From Nocardia speluncae NBRC 108251 (GTDB lineage Bacteria; Actinomycetota; Actinomycetes; Mycobacteriales; Mycobacteriaceae): 64,000 bases of DNA. The notes under the pieces were generated by a model. That model was not told where the DNA came from, made no database searches, and worked only from the letters and a program-made list of their open reading frames with translations. Numbering within the stretch: the first letter of the stretch is position 1; each line of letters opens with the position of its first letter. Position numbers and translations under genes: made by a program. The DNA lies in contig NZ_BDBZ01000004.1 in NCBI RefSeq assembly GCF_001613245.1, positions 62,001-126,000 of the forward strand. Direction: 5' to 3'. Shown here in pieces: positions 61,870 through 64,000 of this stretch.

Positions 61870-64000
61870 CTACCGGGTAGCCTTCGCGACCCGAGCTCGC
61901 GATCCGCCCGTCAGCTCGGCGCCGTCCGCGCCGACGGGGCCGAATTCCAGTTCGACAGCGAGTACCTCACCGGCGATGAGATCGCGGTGTGCCCGCGCCC
62001 ACTCCAGCCGGTCCGCCGGAACCTCGAGCGTCGCGGTGATCCGGTCGGAGACATTCAGTCCCAGCGATTTCCGGGTCTCCTGCAGGTCCCGGATTATATC
62101 GCGGGCCCAGCCCTCGGCCTCGAGTTCCTCGGTGACCACCGAATCGAGCACCACCAGCCCGGCGTTACCGGGCAGCGCAGCGGTGGATTCCGGTTCGGCG
62201 GCCACGAGTCGCTGCGTGTACTCCTCGGGGAGCAACTCGATTCCGGCCGCGGTGACCACACCGTCGGCGCTTTCCGTCCAATCGCCGGCCTTGACCGCCT
62301 TGATCACCTGCTGGACCTCACGACCCAGCCGCGGGCCCGCTGCCCGGGCGTTGACGGCCAGTTCGAACCGGCCGTGCGCGGCGACGTCGGTGGTCAGATC
62401 GACCTTCTTGACGTTCACCTCGTCGGCGATGATATCGGCGTAGGGCACCAGCCGTTCGGCGTCGGCGGCGGCGATGGTCACCTCCGCGAGCGGCAACCGG
62501 ACCCGCAGCTGCTGTGCCTTGCGCAGACTGAGCACGGTCGAGCACACGGTGCGCGCCTCGTCCATCGCCGCGACCAGTTCCGTGTCGGCGGGCAGCGTCT
62601 CGGCGGCAGGCCAATCGGTCAGATGCACCGACCGCCCCCCGGTGAGACCGCGCCAGATCACCTCGGTCATCAACGGCAGCAGTGGCGCCGCCAACCGGGT
62701 CACGACCTCCAGCACGGTGTGCAGGGTGTCGACCGCATCCCGTTCTTCGGCCCAGAAACGCGAACGCGACCGGCGCACATACCAGTTGGTGAGCGCGTCG
62801 GCGAAGGTCCGCAGCTCCTCACAGGCCCCGGCGATATCGAACTCGGTCAGCGCCGCGGTCATCACATCCCGGGTCTGCGCCAGCTTCGCCAGAATGTAGC
62901 GGTCCAGCACATTCGCCGAATCCGTCCGCCAGGTGCCGGTTTCGGGTGCGTACAGCTGCAGGAAGGTCCAGGCATTCCACAGCGGCCGCAGCGCATGGCT
63001 CGCGCCCTCCCGGATACCGCGTTCGGTGACGATGAGGTTCCCGCCGCGCAGTACCGGCGAACTCATCAGGAACCAGCGCATGGCGTCGGAGCCGTCGCGG
63101 TCGAACACCTCGTTCACATCCGGATAGTTACCCTTGGACTTGCTCATCTTCAGGCCGTCGTCGCCCAGCACGATGCCGTGCGCGACCACGTTCTCGAATG
63201 CGGGGCTGTCGAACAGAGCGGTGGCCAGCACATGCAGGGTGTAGAACCAGCCGCGGGTCTGCCCGTTGTATTCGACGATGAAATCGCCCGGGAAGTGGGA
63301 GTCGAACCACTCCTTGTTCTCGAACGGGTAGTGCACCTGAGCGAAGGGCATGGAACCCGATTCGAACCAGCAGTCCAGCACTTCCGGCACCCGGCGCATG
63401 GTCGAGCGCCCCGTCGGGTCATCGGGGTTGGGCCTGGTCAGCTCGTCGATCATCGGCCGGTGCAGATCCGTGGGCCGGACACCGAAGTCGCGTTCCAATT
63501 CGTCGAGCGAACCGTAGACATCGATACGCGGATAGGCGGGGTCGTCGGAGGTCCACACCGGGATCGGGCTGCCCCAGTAGCGGTTACGGCTGATGTTCCA
63601 GTCCCGGGCGCCTTCGAGCCATTTGCCGAACTGGCCGTCCCGGATATGTTCGGGCACCCAGTTGACCCGCTTGTTCAGCTCCACCATCCGGTCGCGGAAC
63701 TCGGTGACCCCGACGAACCACGACGGCACCGCCATATAGATCAGCGGCTGCCCCGACCGCCAGCTGTGCGGATACGAGTGCTCGATGGTCTCGTGCCGCA
63801 GCAGTTTCCCGGCGGCCTTGAGATCCTTGATGATCACCGGGTTGGCATCGAAGACCATCAGCCCCTCGTACGGGGGCACCATCGAGGTGAACTTGCCGCC
63901 CGGGTCGAGCGGCTGCACCAGTTCGATCCCGTTGGCGCTGCACACCTCCATATCCTCTTCACCGAACGCGGGTGCCAGATGCACCAGGCCGGTACCGGAG
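61870..64000 (-). CDS. ileS: Isoleucyl-tRNA synthetase IleS (3' part)
   Basis: This class I aminoacyl-tRNA synthetase charges tRNA-Ile. About 710 codons of the C-terminal side are in the window; the N-terminus with the HIGH motif lies beyond 64000. Visible are part of the editing domain ([13 protein letters not shown]), [17 protein letters not shown] [19 protein letters not shown], the KMSKSKGN loop, and a C-terminal anticodon-binding domain. The last domain lacks a Zn-finger and resembles the eukaryote-like IleS of mycobacteria. The reading frame is open to the window edge. Confidence 0.97.
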   Translation of the reverse strand, partial: SGTGLVHLAPAFGEEDMEVCSANGIELVQPLDPGGKFTSMVPPYEGLMVFDANPVIIKDLKAAGKLLRHETIEHSYPHSWRSGQPLIYMAVPSWFVGVTEFRDRMVELNKRVNWVPEHIRDGQFGKWLEGARDWNISRNRYWGSPIPVWTSDDPAYPRIDVYGSLDELERDFGVRPTDLHRPMIDELTRPNPDDPTGRSTMRRVPEVLDCWFESGSMPFAQVHYPFENKEWFDSHFPGDFIVEYNGQTRGWFYTLHVLATALFDSPAFENVVAHGIVLGDDGLKMSKSKGNYPDVNEVFDRDGSDAMRWFLMSSPVLRGGNLIVTERGIREGASHALRPLWNAWTFLQLYAPETGTWRTDSANVLDRYILAKLAQTRDVMTAALTEFDIAGACEELRTFADALTNWYVRRSRSRFWAEERDAVDTLHTVLEVVTRLAAPLLPLMTEVIWRGLTGGRSVHLTDWPAAETLPADTELVAAMDEARTVCSTVLSLRKAQQLRVRLPLAEVTIAAADAERLVPYADIIADEVNVKKVDLTTDVAAHGRFELAVNARAAGPRLGREVQQVIKAVKAGDWTESADGVVTAAGIELLPEEYTQRLVAAEPESTAALPGNAGLVVLDSVVTEELEAEGWARDIIRDLQETRKSLGLNVSDRITATLEVPADRLEWARAHRDLIAGEVLAVELEFGPVGADGAELTGGSRARVAKATR

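Noticed and set aside
1..64000. CRISPR arrays, tRNA or rRNA genes, complete insertion sequences
   Set aside because: Reading both strands I found no regular spaced repeats, cloverleaf-like tRNA sequence, rRNA segments or transposase motifs.

Overview
The window is a chromosomal segment of a GC-rich mycolic-acid actinomycete (Mycobacteriales), most likely Nocardia or a close relative. The evidence is roughly 70% GC by eye, an Emb-type arabinosyltransferase, MTB12-like and other lipoproteins, a DinX-type polymerase with the mycobacterial C-terminal tail, a Ddn-type F420-dependent protein next to ilvA, and BioQ control of biotin genes. Read from right to left, the backbone follows the order I remember from Mycobacterium tuberculosis: ileS, dinX, lspA, pseudouridine synthase, dnaE1, ddn-like gene, ilvA, treY, bioA, bioF, bioD, bioB, bsaP, DUF2567, NUDIX regulator. 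Several blocks are inverted and blocks of accessory genes are inserted between them. I see no prophage, intact insertion sequence, CRISPR array, tRNA or rRNA.

Left part (1-17 kb): biotin synthesis plus an inserted block. bioB-bsaP-DUF2567 runs leftward, bioQ and bioF-bioD run rightward, and bioA lies about 10 kb away. Four identical-type 13-bp palindromes (TGAAC-N3-GTTCA) in front of bioB/bioQ, bioF and bioA mark one BioQ regulon. A MacS-type sensor kinase follows bioD, but its likely response regulator lies 4.7 kb further on. An alpha/beta hydrolase, a DoxX-like protein, a cytochrome P450, a divergent TetR gene and a GNAT enzyme lie between them. The P450/TetR gap holds a perfect 32-bp palindrome.

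Middle (17-31 kb): a divergent MarR/cupin pair, a lone treY, an amidase, a small membrane protein, the ddn-like and ilvA pair, a serine esterase, an ArsR-acetyltransferase fusion, a membrane protein, a polar amino-acid ABC transporter (binding protein fused to permease, then ATPase), a DUF4236 mini-gene and a methyltransferase.

31-46 kb: dnaE1, a small secreted protein, then a transport cassette. A LytS-type kinase on the + strand faces a - strand group of LytTR regulator, small membrane protein, sodium:solute symporter, DUF485 protein and second symporter. After these come a VOC protein, a lipoprotein, lspA, the pseudouridine synthase and a membrane protein.

Right part (46-64 kb): a PhzF-like enzyme, a truncated hydrolase remnant, a frameshifted MFS transporter with a divergent AraC regulator, a GNAT enzyme, a CtpE-type P-type ATPase, a solitary Emb arabinosyltransferase, an MTB12-like lipoprotein, dinX, a GalU-like nucleotidyltransferase, a secreted NlpC/P60 peptidase with a perfect CRP/GlxR site upstream, a membrane-anchored extracytoplasmic protein, and the 3' part of ileS.

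A recurring feature is a TANNNT or similar -10 box 6-8 nt before the start codon. About fifteen genes show it, and they are probably translated from leaderless mRNAs. Start codons were chosen from these boxes, Shine-Dalgarno sequences and comparison with remembered family members. Functions rest on motif recognition, not database searches.
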